DNA from: Priestia endophytica DSM 13796
GTDB lineage: Bacteria > Bacillota > Bacilli > Bacillales > Bacillaceae_H
DNA: 64,000 nucleotides
Assembly (NCBI RefSeq): GCF_900115845.1
Contig: NZ_FOXX01000002.1
Span: forward strand, 372,001-436,000
Reading direction: 5' to 3'
The notes under the pieces are model-generated. The model saw only the letters and a list, made by a program, of their open reading frames with translations. It searched no databases and had not been told where the DNA came from. Shown piece after piece: positions 7,478-16,980 of this stretch. The translations under genes were made by a program, and so were the position numbers. Every line of letters begins with the position of its first letter. Positions within the stretch are counted from its first letter, which is position 1.

Positions 7478-9373
7478 TTATAAAAGCTTTGTTTTGAGCA
7501 TTTTTAAATATCGTGCTTGAATAAGTAAAAAATAAGCAATTTGAGCTGCTAAGAAGCTTAATAGAACAAGACTCATATTTTGAGCAATTGAAATAGAAAA
7601 CAAGCTTTGTAGTGCTTTAAAAGCAAACAGGCTGTGAGAAACAGCGAGCATGAAAGGAACAAAGAAAAGCAAGAGAAGTTGTTTTGTAACAATCGTACGC
7701 AACTCTTGATCTGTTAGCCCAATTCTTGCAATTGTATTATATTGTCTTATGTCGTACTCTAAATCCGCATAAAGCCTGAAATATAAAAAGCTTCCGGACG
7801 CAATGAAAAATACGATTCCAACAAGCAAAGCTACAAAGAACATCGTATTGAAAATTTGCTTTTGAGAAGCTAACACTGTTCCTCCAATGGCCAGTGCATA
7901 TGATTTATCATCGCTAGGTGAAACAAGGCCAGTACGACTAATATTTGCGCCAACACCGTTTGTGTTGGAGAAAGATTTTGTGTTCCAGCCAACATAGGTT
8001 TCAGTCTTGGAGGGAGAAAGTTTTTCGTAAAGTTTATCACTTACGATCACGCCTCGACTTGGCAAAAGGGTGTTTGGCAACATAATGTGGCTAGCCACAT
8101 CCTTAATAGATAGGGAACCATGGTTTTCTCCCGTAAGCGAATATGTTTGTGCTGTAAACTGTTTTTGGTCCCAAAGGGTTGTTGGGAGAAGGTAAGCTTC
8201 CCCATTTTTTAACGGGCGAATTGCTTCTGTCTTTCCTGTTTCCTTCAAAAATTTTTGATATTGGGAAAAAGAAACATATAAAACTTCTTCTCCTTCTGTT
8301 GTTTTTACATAGCGAATAGGGAAGGTCATTTTGATATACGATATGTTGTTTTGCTGCAAGCTATCTTCAATGGCCTGCACGTGTTTTTCTTCCAACATAT
8401 TGTTCTTTTTTGAAATATAGTTCACGGCTACTGGATAGCTTTTTTCTACTTCTTTGTTTAATACATTAAACGAGGAAAATGCCCCAATTGCACAAAAAGA
8501 AACGGTTGAAACAATAGTGACGAGAAAAAACATTTGAGCATTATCTTTCAGTCGATAAGCAAGATTGGCGATTGTCACAATATTTGTTTTCTGCAAGAAA
8601 ATCGTGCGTTTTTTCTGTAAAAGCTTAACAATAAAAATGCTCATTTGCGTATAGAAAAAATAGGTTCCAACAATCGTCATCATAATAACCGGAAGCATTC
8701 TAATGACAATATCTCCGCCTTTTGTTGTAAAGGCTAAGAAATAAGAAGAAAAGAGCAGGAGCGCACATAAAAGGGAAAGTAAAACAGATGCTTTCGGTTC
8801 TCTTTTTGGTTTTTGCACGGCTTGAAAAAGATCAATGAGTTTATTTACTCTAAGTGTAAAAAGAGTGAATATTGATACGGCTGCGAACAAACATAAAAAG
8901 GAAAAAGAGGTTAAACTGACGGCTTTCCATGATAGATAAAAAGGAATTTCCCCGATACCAAGTATACGGCCTCCAAGCAGTAAAAAGAGTTTTTCAAACA
9001 GAAGTCCGCACACTATTCCAGTTATAATGGCGAAGATACCAATGAGCATATTTTCTAAAAAAACAAGTTGATATAGTTGCTGTTTAGACATACCGTGCAT
9101 CATTAAAATGCCAAACTCTCGCTTTCTCGTTTTTAAAAAGGTGCTAACTGAATAGAGCACAAAGAAAAACGAGAAAATGTACATAATATATTCAGAGATT
9201 GTCATGGCTTGAACGGCGACTCCTACAACGAGACCGGTTTTAATATGGGGATTAAAAATAAACAGCGCATACATGAAGAAAATCATAACGGAAAAAGCAC
9301 TGCTTAAAAAATAAGCTCCATATGTTCGTTTGTTTCGGATTACATTTTTATAAGCGAACTGTTGAAAGGTCAT
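7478..9373 (-). CDS. BceB-type ABC transporter permease, first copy
   Basis: 631 residues. ATG is preceded by TAGGAGGCGACACAC. It has the same ten-span FtsX-like plan as the next gene: matching N-terminus (FQQFAYKNVIRNKRTYGAYF versus FRQFAYKNVTRNIRTYAAYF) and matching KTRKREFGILMMHGMS. The extracellular domain (~310-490) is shorter and divergent. Its start overlaps the ATPase gene by 26 nt, implying coupled synthesis. With the ATPase it should form the detoxification and sensing transporter. Two different permeases for a single ATPase is unusual for Bce modules, which normally have one. Confidence 0.87.
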   Translation of the reverse strand: MTFQQFAYKNVIRNKRTYGAYFLSSAFSVMIFFMYALFIFNPHIKTGLVVGVAVQAMTISEYIMYIFSFFFVLYSVSTFLKTRKREFGILMMHGMSKQQLYQLVFLENMLIGIFAIITGIVCGLLFEKLFLLLGGRILGIGEIPFYLSWKAVSLTSFSFLCLFAAVSIFTLFTLRVNKLIDLFQAVQKPKREPKASVLLSLLCALLLFSSYFLAFTTKGGDIVIRMLPVIMMTIVGTYFFYTQMSIFIVKLLQKKRTIFLQKTNIVTIANLAYRLKDNAQMFFLVTIVSTVSFCAIGAFSSFNVLNKEVEKSYPVAVNYISKKNNMLEEKHVQAIEDSLQQNNISYIKMTFPIRYVKTTEGEEVLYVSFSQYQKFLKETGKTEAIRPLKNGEAYLLPTTLWDQKQFTAQTYSLTGENHGSLSIKDVASHIMLPNTLLPSRGVIVSDKLYEKLSPSKTETYVGWNTKSFSNTNGVGANISRTGLVSPSDDKSYALAIGGTVLASQKQIFNTMFFVALLVGIVFFIASGSFLYFRLYADLEYDIRQYNTIARIGLTDQELRTIVTKQLLLLFFVPFMLAVSHSLFAFKALQSLFSISIAQNMSLVLLSFLAAQIAYFLLIQARYLKMLKTKLL

Positions 9374-10118
9374 GTGTGTCGCCTCCTAAAAGAGAAAGCA
9401 TATCAATAATTTTTTGAAAGAATGCTTGTCTATTTTCTCCTTTGTAGATTTCGTTATAAAATTTTCCGTCTTTAATAAAAATAACGCGATCACAGTAGCT
9501 TGCAGCAACAGCATCATGAGTTACCATCATTGTTGTGGCACCTTCTTCGATGTTGATAGCAGACATTGTTTCCATCACATCTTTGGATGATTTAGAGTCC
9601 AAGTTACCTGTTGGTTCATCTGCTAATATGAGAGAAGGAGTATGAATAATTGCTCTAGCAATGGCGGTTCTTTGCATTTGTCCTCCTGAGATTTCATAGA
9701 CACGCTTTTTTAAAATGTTATCGATTCCAAGCTTTTTTGAAACAAAAACAAGTTTCTTTTCCATTTCTTTTATTTTCACGCCATCAAGTGTTAATGGAAG
9801 AACAATATTTTCTTCAACTGTTAACGTATCAAGTAGATTGAAGTATTGAAAAACAAATCCGAGCTCACGACGTCTAAAAAGAGCTGTATTTCGTTTGTTT
9901 AAAGAATGAGGATTTTTTCCTCCGATAAATATTTCTCCTGATGTTGGCTTATCAATTGTGGCAATCATGTTTAAAAGGGTTGTTTTTCCGCTTCCAGACG
10001 GTCCCATAATGCCCACAAATTCACCTTTTTCAATCGAAAAGTTGATGTTATCTAGCGCTTTATATGAGATTTTCCCTTCGTATATTTTCGTTAGATGCCT
10101 AACATCTAAAATAGCCAT
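9348..10118 (-). CDS. BceA-type ABC transporter ATP-binding protein
   Basis: 256 residues from the ATG (start base 10118), 8 nt after AAAAGGAG; a GTG at 10127 is less well placed. Walker A GPSGSGKTT at 39-47, signature ISGGQMQR, Walker B LILADEPTGNLD and the H-loop MMVTHD are all intact, typical of the MacB/BceA class. It is the first gene of a three-gene unit with two permeases. It is separated from the upstream two-component genes by a terminator and its own promoter, the usual arrangement in which the response regulator induces the transporter. Confidence 0.92.
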   Translation of the reverse strand: MAILDVRHLTKIYEGKISYKALDNINFSIEKGEFVGIMGPSGSGKTTLLNMIATIDKPTSGEIFIGGKNPHSLNKRNTALFRRRELGFVFQYFNLLDTLTVEENIVLPLTLDGVKIKEMEKKLVFVSKKLGIDNILKKRVYEISGGQMQRTAIARAIIHTPSLILADEPTGNLDSKSSKDVMETMSAINIEEGATTMMVTHDAVAASYCDRVIFIKDGKFYNEIYKGENRQAFFQKIIDMLSLLGGDTHDLSTVRL

Positions 10119-10212
10119 CGTAAGCACTCCTTTTTGTTTGATAGTTTTATTGTAAGAGAGAGAGGCATATGTTGCTATGTTGCTTTCTTACAAGAACCTT
10201 ACAATGTTGTAA
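10119..10212 (-). promoter_or_regulatory. Probable response-regulator-controlled promoter of the transporter operon
   Basis: CTTACAA occurs twice with exactly 11-bp periodicity (10187-10193 and 10198-10204), the spacing expected for an OmpR-family dimer on one face of DNA. TTACAA-TG-TTGTAA (10199-10212) is also an inverted repeat. On the minus strand TTGTAA and CATATG, 16 bp apart, could be -35 and -10. Regulation by the adjacent BceR-like regulator is inferred from position and spacing. Confidence 0.55.
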
Positions 10213-10216
10213 TATA

Positions 10217-10247
10217 AAAAAGCAGTGCACTTAATGCGCTGCTTTTT
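10217..10247 (-). terminator. Terminator of the two-component genes
   Basis: TGCGCTGCTTTTT pairs with AAAAAGCAGTGCA (one G-U). The stem overlaps the last kinase codons and ends in a T-run on the minus strand. Confidence 0.85.
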
Positions 10248-11214
10248 GGAAGAGAAGTCGGACTGTTGTGCCTTCTTCAATTCTTGAAGTAATCGTAATG
10301 GTATGGTGAAGCTTTTCACCAATCTGTTTAACAAGATAAAGCCCCATACCCGTTGATTCTTGAAATTTCCGGCCATTTTCTCCTGTAAAATAGGGGTCAA
10401 ACACGCGTGGAAGGTCTTCTTTAGGAATCCCAAGGCCTTCATCTCTCACTTCAAGAGCTATATGGTCTTTTTCCTTATAAGAGGTGAAAAATAATTTGCT
10501 TCCTTCGCTTGAATAGCGGACAGCATTTGTGATCAACTGGGTAAGCGCAAAAGACAACCATTTCTCATCAGATGTAATCCACGTATTTTTTTTAATGTCG
10601 ATATGTGGATAAACGCGGTTGCGAATAAACAGACGTTTTTGAGAAGATGTCACTTTCCGGATAAGCTCATTTAGCTCTAACATTTCAACGTGAAAGTCAT
10701 GAGTAAAAGCACCAAGACGTGACGTATATAAAACAAGATCAAGCCCTTTTTTAAGCCGATCTACTTCATCTTGAATTGCAAGGGCTTCCCGATCATCTCG
10801 CCTTTCCATCATAAGGTGAATTACAGATAGGGGTGTTTTCATTTGATGAACCCACTGATTCATAAAGGTAATATGATGGTCAAGCCTGTGCTTATATTGG
10901 TGAATGTTTTGTTGATATTGCTGCAATCTTTTTCTTTCAAACTCATAAAACGCAGATGATAAAGGGGTTTCTTCTTTTTTCTCTCCAACATCGTCTAGAC
11001 TCTCTGGAGGAGAAGAAAGTTTTGTATAAAACGAACGATGTGTTGTATAGCGATAAAAAAGGTACACAATGTAAATCACACTGCTTAATAAGATAGAGTA
11101 AAGCGATGTTGTAATACGCACGTTTCCATCAAGCCAATAAATAAGTAAAGTGAGCACAAGCTGTATACCATAGAGTACTGTAAGAAGAAGGTGATCTTTG
11201 AAAAAAAGTTTCAT
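10231..11214 (-). CDS. BceS-type intramembrane-sensing histidine kinase
   Basis: 327 residues with two membrane spans (~8-27 and ~36-55) separated by only a few residues, so it has no real sensor domain of its own. This defines BceS-like kinases, which read the state of the partner permease. Phospho-acceptor His123 lies in WVHQMKTPLSVIH. The ATPase domain has LITNAVRYS, DEGLGIP and GTTVR near the end. ATGA overlap with the regulator gene upstream shows coupling. It probably senses a peptide antibiotic through one or both BceB-like permeases. Confidence 0.9.
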   Translation of the reverse strand: MKLFFKDHLLLTVLYGIQLVLTLLIYWLDGNVRITTSLYSILLSSVIYIVYLFYRYTTHRSFYTKLSSPPESLDDVGEKKEETPLSSAFYEFERKRLQQYQQNIHQYKHRLDHHITFMNQWVHQMKTPLSVIHLMMERRDDREALAIQDEVDRLKKGLDLVLYTSRLGAFTHDFHVEMLELNELIRKVTSSQKRLFIRNRVYPHIDIKKNTWITSDEKWLSFALTQLITNAVRYSSEGSKLFFTSYKEKDHIALEVRDEGLGIPKEDLPRVFDPYFTGENGRKFQESTGMGLYLVKQIGEKLHHTITITSRIEEGTTVRLLFQKAAH

Positions 11215-11906
11215 TCTCCTTCACCAACATAGAGCCGATATCCTGCGCCTCTTACTGTTTGCAGAGCGTTATAGATCTCTAATTCTTTTAATTTTTTGCG
11301 AACGCGAGCAATGTATACATTTAGCGTATTATCATCTACAAAAGCTTGTTCATCCCAAATTTTTTCGAGTAATCGGTCACGGCTCACGACGTGTTCATGC
11401 TTTTTCATCATTTCATCTAAGATTTTTGCTTCTGTTAAACTAAGTTCTACCTTTTTTTGATTATAGGATAAAAAGAGACGTTCGAAGTCTAAGGTAAGGC
11501 CTCCAGCTTTAACGTTACGATCATGATAGTTATTAGCATATGTGCCATATGCTCGACGAAGCTGACTTTTAATCTTGGCCATTACAATCTCATAATCAAA
11601 TGGTTTCGTAATATAATCATCAGCCCCATTTTCAAGCGCCATCACTTGATCCATTTTTCCTTCGCGCGCTGAAATAAATAAAATAGGGCATGTTGAACAA
11701 GAACGCATTTGTCGACACCAGTAATAGCCATCAAATTTAGGCAAGTTCACATCAAGAAGAACAAGGTCTGGTGCAAAGGTCTGAAATTCTTCTGTTACCT
11801 TTTCAAAATTTTGAGCGCTGCATGTTTCATATCCGAACTTTTGTAAGTGTTCTTCTAGCAGTACAACAAGGCTTGGATCATCTTCTATAATAAAAATTTT
11901 TCGCAT
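11211..11906 (-). CDS. BceR-type response regulator (OmpR/PhoB family)
   Basis: 231 residues. ATG is preceded by AAGGAGATTACAAG. The receiver domain has the acidic pocket EDD (8-10), phospho-acceptor Asp52 in LLDVNLPKFDG and Lys in ITKPFDYE. The C-terminal winged helix (~130-228) contains NTLNVYIARVRKKL. It is first in a regulator-kinase pair whose target is most likely the transporter operon immediately downstream, through the 11-bp repeats in its promoter. The divergent yodT operon starts 190 bp away. Confidence 0.9.
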   Translation of the reverse strand: MRKIFIIEDDPSLVVLLEEHLQKFGYETCSAQNFEKVTEEFQTFAPDLVLLDVNLPKFDGYYWCRQMRSCSTCPILFISAREGKMDQVMALENGADDYITKPFDYEIVMAKIKSQLRRAYGTYANNYHDRNVKAGGLTLDFERLFLSYNQKKVELSLTEAKILDEMMKKHEHVVSRDRLLEKIWDEQAFVDDNTLNVYIARVRKKLKELEIYNALQTVRGAGYRLYVGEGE

Positions 11907-12095
11907 CTTGTAATCTCCTTATGTACAATCTCCATTCCTATTTTACCAAATTCTTCTGCTTCTTACTGTTGATATCCAAAATATGCTTTTAAAAATTATA
12001 TGAAAAAAAGACCTTCTTCTCACATATCTATAAAGTAGGCGGGGTAAATCTCTTTTCTAGACAAAGGCTCGACTGCGGGATAGGAGGAGAAAGAG

Positions 12096-13445
12096 ATGTC
12101 TCATTTGATTAAACCCATTCTTGACGGCACATATCCAAAAGTCTCATATGGAAAAGGCGTTTTTTTATATGACGAACATGGTAAAGACTATTTGGACGCT
12201 TCTTCAGGAGCGGTTACTGTTAGTGTTGGTCACGGCGTTCAAGAAATAACAGATGTTTTAGAAAATCAAGCAAAACGCGTTAGTTTTGTTTATCGCTCGC
12301 AGTTTACAAGCGAAGCTGCTGAGAGATTGGCTGAAAAAATTTATAAGCTTTCTAATGGCCATCTAAGCTACAGTTTTTTCGTTAACAGTGGAACAGAAGC
12401 AACGGAAACGGCGATGAAAATGGCGCTGCAACACTTTCAAGAAAAAGGGCAAGGAAGCAAACTGAAAATTTTATCACGCTGGATGAGCTACCACGGTATT
12501 ACAATTGGGTCTTTATCAATGTCAGGTCACTCTATCCGCAGAACGCGTTTTGTTCCTCTTTTGCAAGATTATCCAACTGTTTCAGCTCCTTATTGCTATC
12601 GATGCCCATATCAAATGGAATTTCCTTCCTGTCGATTGCGCTGTGCTGATGAATTAGAACGGGCCATTATTCGAATTGGAGAAGAGCATATTGCAGCATT
12701 TATTGCAGAACCAATCATTGGAGCAGCAGGAGCTGCCATTACGCCACCACCTGGGTATTATGAACGTATCCGGGATATTTGTGACCGCTATAATATTTTA
12801 TTTATTGCAGATGAAGTCATGACAGGATTAGGCCGAACAGGAAAAATGTTTGGATACGATCATTGGGAAGCAAAACCAGATATTGTTACGCTTGGAAAAG
12901 GGTTAGGTGCAGGATATACGCCAATTGCAGCAGCTGTTGCAACAGAAGAAGTGATACTTCCTATAAAAAAAGGCTCTAAGCTGGTTATGAGTGGGCATAC
13001 GTTCAGCGCAAATCCTTTGTCTTGTGCAACAGCTTTATCTGTTCTTCAATATGTTGAAAAACATAATCTAGTCGATGAATCAGCTCAAAAGGGAGCGTAT
13101 TTAAAAAAAGAACTATTAAAACTGAAAGAACGTTTTTCTATCATTGGTGATGTAAGAGGAGAAGGACTTTTATTAGGAGTAGAATTTGTAGAGGACAAGA
13201 AAACGAAAGAGCCATTTCCAACTTCTGCCCAACTGACAAATCAAATTATCCAAACCGCAATGCAAAATGGTCTACTTCTTTATCCTTCAGCAGCAGGGAT
13301 TGAAGGTGTTAGAGGAGATGCTGTTATTATTTCCCCTCCTTTTACAATAAAAGAAGGGGAGATAAAAGAACTCTTATGTCGATTTGAAAAAACGTTATCA
13401 AGTATAGAGATGCGCTTAAAAAACAATCAGGAGGAAAGAGAATGA
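12096..13445 (+). CDS. yodT: Class III PLP-dependent aminotransferase YodT
   Basis: 449 residues. ATG is preceded by ATAGGAGGAGAAAGAG. It has the class III fold with PLP lysine Lys268 in VTLGKGLGAGY and FIADEVMTGLGRTG for the ring-stacking Asp. It is the first gene of yodT-S-R-Q-P-kamA and overlaps the CoA-transferase gene by 4 nt (ATGA). In B. subtilis these genes belong, as I recall, to the mother-cell sigma-E regulon and are thought to act on beta-lysine-derived compounds. The exact substrate is not established. I found no convincing sigma-E promoter in the 190 bp upstream. Confidence 0.88.
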   Translation: MSHLIKPILDGTYPKVSYGKGVFLYDEHGKDYLDASSGAVTVSVGHGVQEITDVLENQAKRVSFVYRSQFTSEAAERLAEKIYKLSNGHLSYSFFVNSGTEATETAMKMALQHFQEKGQGSKLKILSRWMSYHGITIGSLSMSGHSIRRTRFVPLLQDYPTVSAPYCYRCPYQMEFPSCRLRCADELERAIIRIGEEHIAAFIAEPIIGAAGAAITPPPGYYERIRDICDRYNILFIADEVMTGLGRTGKMFGYDHWEAKPDIVTLGKGLGAGYTPIAAAVATEEVILPIKKGSKLVMSGHTFSANPLSCATALSVLQYVEKHNLVDESAQKGAYLKKELLKLKERFSIIGDVRGEGLLLGVEFVEDKKTKEPFPTSAQLTNQIIQTAMQNGLLLYPSAAGIEGVRGDAVIISPPFTIKEGEIKELLCRFEKTLSSIEMRLKNNQEERE

Positions 13446-14140
13446 ATAATGTGTACGGGAAGATTGTCTCAGTCCAAGAAGCGCTCTCACATATTAAATC
13501 TCATTCCACTGTAATGTTTGGGGGATTCGGAGGAATTGGGAGTCCACCAACACTTATTCAAGGAATGGTTGATACGGGGATAGAAGATCTTGTTCTGATT
13601 GGGAATGATACAGGATTTCCGACAATTGGAATTGGCAAGCTTATCGTAAGCGGCGCAGCAAAGAAAGTGATTGTATCTCATATTGGGTCAAATCCAGTAG
13701 CAGGAGAAAAGATGACAAATAAAGAGCTTGAAATCGAGTTTTCTCCACAAGGGACGCTAATTGAACGTATACGAGCAGGCGGGGTTGGATTAGGCGGTAT
13801 TTTAATAGACATTGGAATGGATAATGAAACAGTCACAAAAGGGAAGAAAAAAGTCGAAGTACACGGGAAAACGTATTTACTCGAAACACCTCTTACAGCA
13901 GACGTGTCTATTATTTACGCTAAAAAGGCAGATCCGTTCGGAAATTTAATTTATGACAAGACTGCCCAAAATACAAATCCTTTTATTGCAATGGCAGGAG
14001 AAAAAACGATTGCTGAAGTAGAGGAAATCGTCCCGCTTGGAAGTTTGAACCCAGATGAAATTATGACACAAGGCTGCTTCGTTGACATGATTGTGCAAAG
14101 CAAAGGAGTGAACTGGAAATGGGTATGGGAAAAGACGTAA
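13442..14140 (+). CDS. yodS: 3-oxoacid-type CoA-transferase, subunit A (YodS)
   Basis: 232 residues. The glycine-rich FGGFGGIGSPPTLIQGM motif near the N-terminus and the overall length match the alpha subunit of family I CoA-transferases (ScoA/AtoD class). It is translated by ATGA overlap from yodT, and its last 22 nt overlap yodR. With YodR it should form a heteromeric CoA-transferase moving CoA between short acyl groups, presumably on a beta-amino-acid breakdown product. The acyl substrate is unknown. Confidence 0.88.
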   Translation: MNNVYGKIVSVQEALSHIKSHSTVMFGGFGGIGSPPTLIQGMVDTGIEDLVLIGNDTGFPTIGIGKLIVSGAAKKVIVSHIGSNPVAGEKMTNKELEIEFSPQGTLIERIRAGGVGLGGILIDIGMDNETVTKGKKKVEVHGKTYLLETPLTADVSIIYAKKADPFGNLIYDKTAQNTNPFIAMAGEKTIAEVEEIVPLGSLNPDEIMTQGCFVDMIVQSKGVNWKWVWEKT

Positions 14141-14775
14141 GAAATAAAATTGCCAAAAGAGCGGCTAAAGAAGTTAAAAATGGCATGATTGTTAACTTAG
14201 GAATCGGTATTCCATCGCTCGTTCCCAACTTCTTAACCGCACAAAACGTTATGTTTCATGCTGAGAACGGAATGTTAGGAATGGGAGAGACTCCGTACGA
14301 AGGCCATGAAGATCCTCATATATGTAATGCAGGAGGGTTGCCTGTTACAGAAGTGAAGGGAGCTTCTTATTTTGATAGCTCTATTGCTTTTGCTATTATA
14401 AGGCGCGGTCTTCTTGATATGACGGTTTTAGGAGCTCTTGAAGTAAGTGAAAAAGGAGATTTAGCTAATTGGATTGTTCCGGGGAAACGCGTGCCTGGTA
14501 TGGGAGGAGCAATGGAGCTTGCTCAAAAGGCCAAAAAGGTAATTGTAGTTATGAGTCATCTTGATCGAAAAGGGCGCTCAAAGATTGTTAAAAACTGTTC
14601 TTTACCGCTTACGTCTTCAGGATGTGTGGATATGATTATTACCGATTTAGCTGTTTTTCACATTAAAGAAGAAAAACTTTGGCTCACGGAAGTCATGGAG
14701 TCCTACAGTGTAAAAGATGTTGTGAAAGCAACAGGCGCTACAGTTCACCTTGGAAGTTCCATTTCGTCATTTTAA
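14119..14775 (+). CDS. yodR: 3-oxoacid-type CoA-transferase, subunit B (YodR)
   Basis: 218 residues. The catalytic glutamate is Glu49 in FHAENGMLGMG, which forms the CoA thioester in this family. AAAGGAG lies within the end of yodS, ~11 nt before the ATG. GLGAxxG-type loops and GGAMELAQKAKKVIV match subunit B. It pairs with YodS. The 22-nt overlap implies fixed stoichiometry. Confidence 0.88.
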   Translation: MGMGKDVRNKIAKRAAKEVKNGMIVNLGIGIPSLVPNFLTAQNVMFHAENGMLGMGETPYEGHEDPHICNAGGLPVTEVKGASYFDSSIAFAIIRRGLLDMTVLGALEVSEKGDLANWIVPGKRVPGMGGAMELAQKAKKVIVVMSHLDRKGRSKIVKNCSLPLTSSGCVDMIITDLAVFHIKEEKLWLTEVMESYSVKDVVKATGATVHLGSSISSF

Positions 14776-14787
14776 GGAGGCAAAGGG

Positions 14788-16056
14788 ATGAAGGAATATA
14801 AAGAGAAAGTACATGAAATGTTAACAACATATAAAAGCGAAGGAATCAATCTATTAAAAAGGTTAGTAAATGAAAGAAGTGTTCAAAACCATGAAGAAAG
14901 CGTTCAAGCTATTGTCATTGAATATTTACGTTCGCTTGGTCTTCAAATTGATGTCTGGGAACCAGATATTAATGAACTAAGAGCACATCCTGCTTTTGTT
15001 TCGACAAGAGAAACGTTTAAAGGAAGTCCAAATGTTGTGGGACTTTTACGTGGAAGTGGAGGAGGGCGTTCGCTAATATTGAACGGTCATATTGATGTTG
15101 TGCCAGAAGGAGATATAGCGTGGTGGGATTCTGATCCTTATGAAGCAGTTGTAAAAGATGGGAAGGTATATGGACGCGGGGCAACAGACATGAAAGGGGG
15201 AAACGTCTCAATGCTTTTAGCTCTTAAAGTACTGAAGGAGTTAAAGGTTTCATTAAAAGGAGACGTTATCTTTCAAAGTGTGATTGAAGAAGAAAGCGGA
15301 GGGGCTGGGACACTTTCCTGCATTTTAAGAGGATATAAAGCAGACGGAGCTTTGATTCCTGAACCAACCAACATGAAAATTTTTCCTAGCCAGCAAGGCT
15401 CAGCCTGGTTTCGCATCAAAGTGAAAGGAAGATCGGCACATGGCGGAACACGCTATGAGGGAGTAAGTGCAATTGAAAAAGCTCAAAAGGTGCTGCACCA
15501 TTTAAACAGGCTTGAGAAAATACGAAATGAAGAGATTACAAGTCCTCTTTATAAAAACGTGCCAATTCCGATTCCAATTAATGTTGGAAAGGTGAGCGGA
15601 GGTTCTTGGCCTTCTTCTGTGCCAGACGAAGTAGTTTTAGAAGGGAGACTTGGTATTGGACCACATGAAAGCATCCATGATGCAAAAAAAATGGTCGAAA
15701 CATCGCTTTTAACGCTCAGTGAGGAAGATGAATGGTTCGCTCTTCATCCAGCAGAGGTTTCTTGGTTTGGAGCACATTGGCTTCCAAGTGAAGTAGAAGA
15801 AACGCATCCACTTATAAAGTGTCTGACTGATGCATATTCTTTAATCTGTAAAAAGGAGCCAACTGTTGAAGCTTCACCGTGGGGAACAGATGGGGGACTT
15901 TTAACAAACTGTGCTAAAACTCCAGCTATCATTTTTGGTCCGGGCGTGACAGAGGTAGCCCATTTTCCAAATGAATATATTGAGATTGAATCGGTGTTTC
16001 AAACAGCAGAAATTATTGCATTAACAATGCTAGATTGGTGTGGGGTGAAAGAATAA
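14788..16056 (+). CDS. yodQ: M20-family deacylase/peptidase YodQ
   Basis: 422 residues. TAAGGAGGCAAAGGG precedes the ATG. Metal and catalytic motifs of the M20/ArgE/DapE family are present: GHIDVVPEGD, GRGATDMKGG, EEESGG and PEPTN, plus the dimerisation-domain motif SAHGGTRYEGVSAI. It probably hydrolyses an N-acyl bond. In this cluster an N-acetyl-beta-lysine-type compound is plausible, which would make it the opposite of YodP. That is inferred from neighbours only. It is 12 nt after yodR. Confidence 0.85.
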   Translation: MKEYKEKVHEMLTTYKSEGINLLKRLVNERSVQNHEESVQAIVIEYLRSLGLQIDVWEPDINELRAHPAFVSTRETFKGSPNVVGLLRGSGGGRSLILNGHIDVVPEGDIAWWDSDPYEAVVKDGKVYGRGATDMKGGNVSMLLALKVLKELKVSLKGDVIFQSVIEEESGGAGTLSCILRGYKADGALIPEPTNMKIFPSQQGSAWFRIKVKGRSAHGGTRYEGVSAIEKAQKVLHHLNRLEKIRNEEITSPLYKNVPIPIPINVGKVSGGSWPSSVPDEVVLEGRLGIGPHESIHDAKKMVETSLLTLSEEDEWFALHPAEVSWFGAHWLPSEVEETHPLIKCLTDAYSLICKKEPTVEASPWGTDGGLLTNCAKTPAIIFGPGVTEVAHFPNEYIEIESVFQTAEIIALTMLDWCGVKE

Positions 16057-16070
16057 AAGGGAGTGAGGAG

Positions 16071-16937
16071 ATGAAAGAAAACGGGTACTATGAGGAAATA
16101 GAAATTAAAGAAGATGCGCTGTGGGCTGAGGTTATTATTGATTTATTTAATGAACGTATTCGCGTTGAAGACTATAGAGGCTCAACTTCTTTACTTATTG
16201 AGAAAGTTCAGTTTCTAACGCGCAAGCATCATCTTCATAAAACAATTGTTAAAGCACGACAGGCTCAATTTCTGTCTCTTCTATCAAATGGTTATGAGTG
16301 TGAAGCATTGATTCCTTCTTATTTTAACGGAGATGATGCTTTTTTTATGGTTCGCTATGAAGAAGATCAACGTCGCTATAGTGAACAATATGTAAAAGAG
16401 TCTCAAACATTAAGAGCCGTTCAGTCTATTGAAAAGGGAGACGAAGCAGTTGAGTCGTCTCTTTATAACATTAGAAAAGGAACGAATGCGGATAGCGAAA
16501 ATCTTTCAAAGCTTTATAAAGAAGTTTTTTCAGTTTATCCAACACCTCTTCATGATAGAGCGTATGTCTCATCACTTCTAAAAAAAGATTACTTATGGTA
16601 TGTCGCTGAATATAAAGGAGAGATTGTGAGCGCAGCGTCAGCAGATGTCAATATAATGTATCACAACGCAGAGCTTACAGATTGTGCAACACTTCCTTCT
16701 CATAGAAAGGCAGGACTGATGAAAAGATTGCTTCTATCGCTCGAGCAAGAGCTCACAAAATCTCAAATTTTTTGTTTGTATACAATTGCACGAGCTCAGT
16801 CGTTTGGAATGAATGTAGCCTTTCATCAGCTTCAGTATCGCTATTATGGTCGACTTGTTAACAATTGTTATATTTATAAAACACTTGAAAATATGAATGT
16901 GTGGGTGAAGAATTCTGACAAGGAGATTGTCTTCTAG
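16071..16937 (+). CDS. yodP: Beta-lysine N-acetyltransferase YodP (GNAT)
   Basis: 288 residues from the ATG at 16071, chosen because AAAAGGGAGTGAGGAG immediately precedes it; an earlier in-frame start at 16035 would lie inside yodQ and lacks a site. The C-terminal half is a GNAT domain with the acetyl-CoA loop SHRKAGLMKRLL near residue 220. YodP/AblB enzymes acetylate beta-lysine at N6 to give N6-acetyl-beta-lysine, a compatible solute. The partner KamA, which makes beta-lysine, is encoded next but is interrupted here, so YodP would lack substrate until kamA is restored. Confidence 0.88.
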   Translation: MKENGYYEEIEIKEDALWAEVIIDLFNERIRVEDYRGSTSLLIEKVQFLTRKHHLHKTIVKARQAQFLSLLSNGYECEALIPSYFNGDDAFFMVRYEEDQRRYSEQYVKESQTLRAVQSIEKGDEAVESSLYNIRKGTNADSENLSKLYKEVFSVYPTPLHDRAYVSSLLKKDYLWYVAEYKGEIVSAASADVNIMYHNAELTDCATLPSHRKAGLMKRLLLSLEQELTKSQIFCLYTIARAQSFGMNVAFHQLQYRYYGRLVNNCYIYKTLENMNVWVKNSDKEIVF

Positions 16938-16980
16938 GTAGGAACCCTCTCACATATAATGGAATAAGGAGGCTGATAGT

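Noticed and set aside
11907-12095. A sigma-E promoter for yodT
   Set aside because: ATATC- and TATAAAG-like strings occur near 12020, but no -35/-10 pair matches the consensus at proper spacing.
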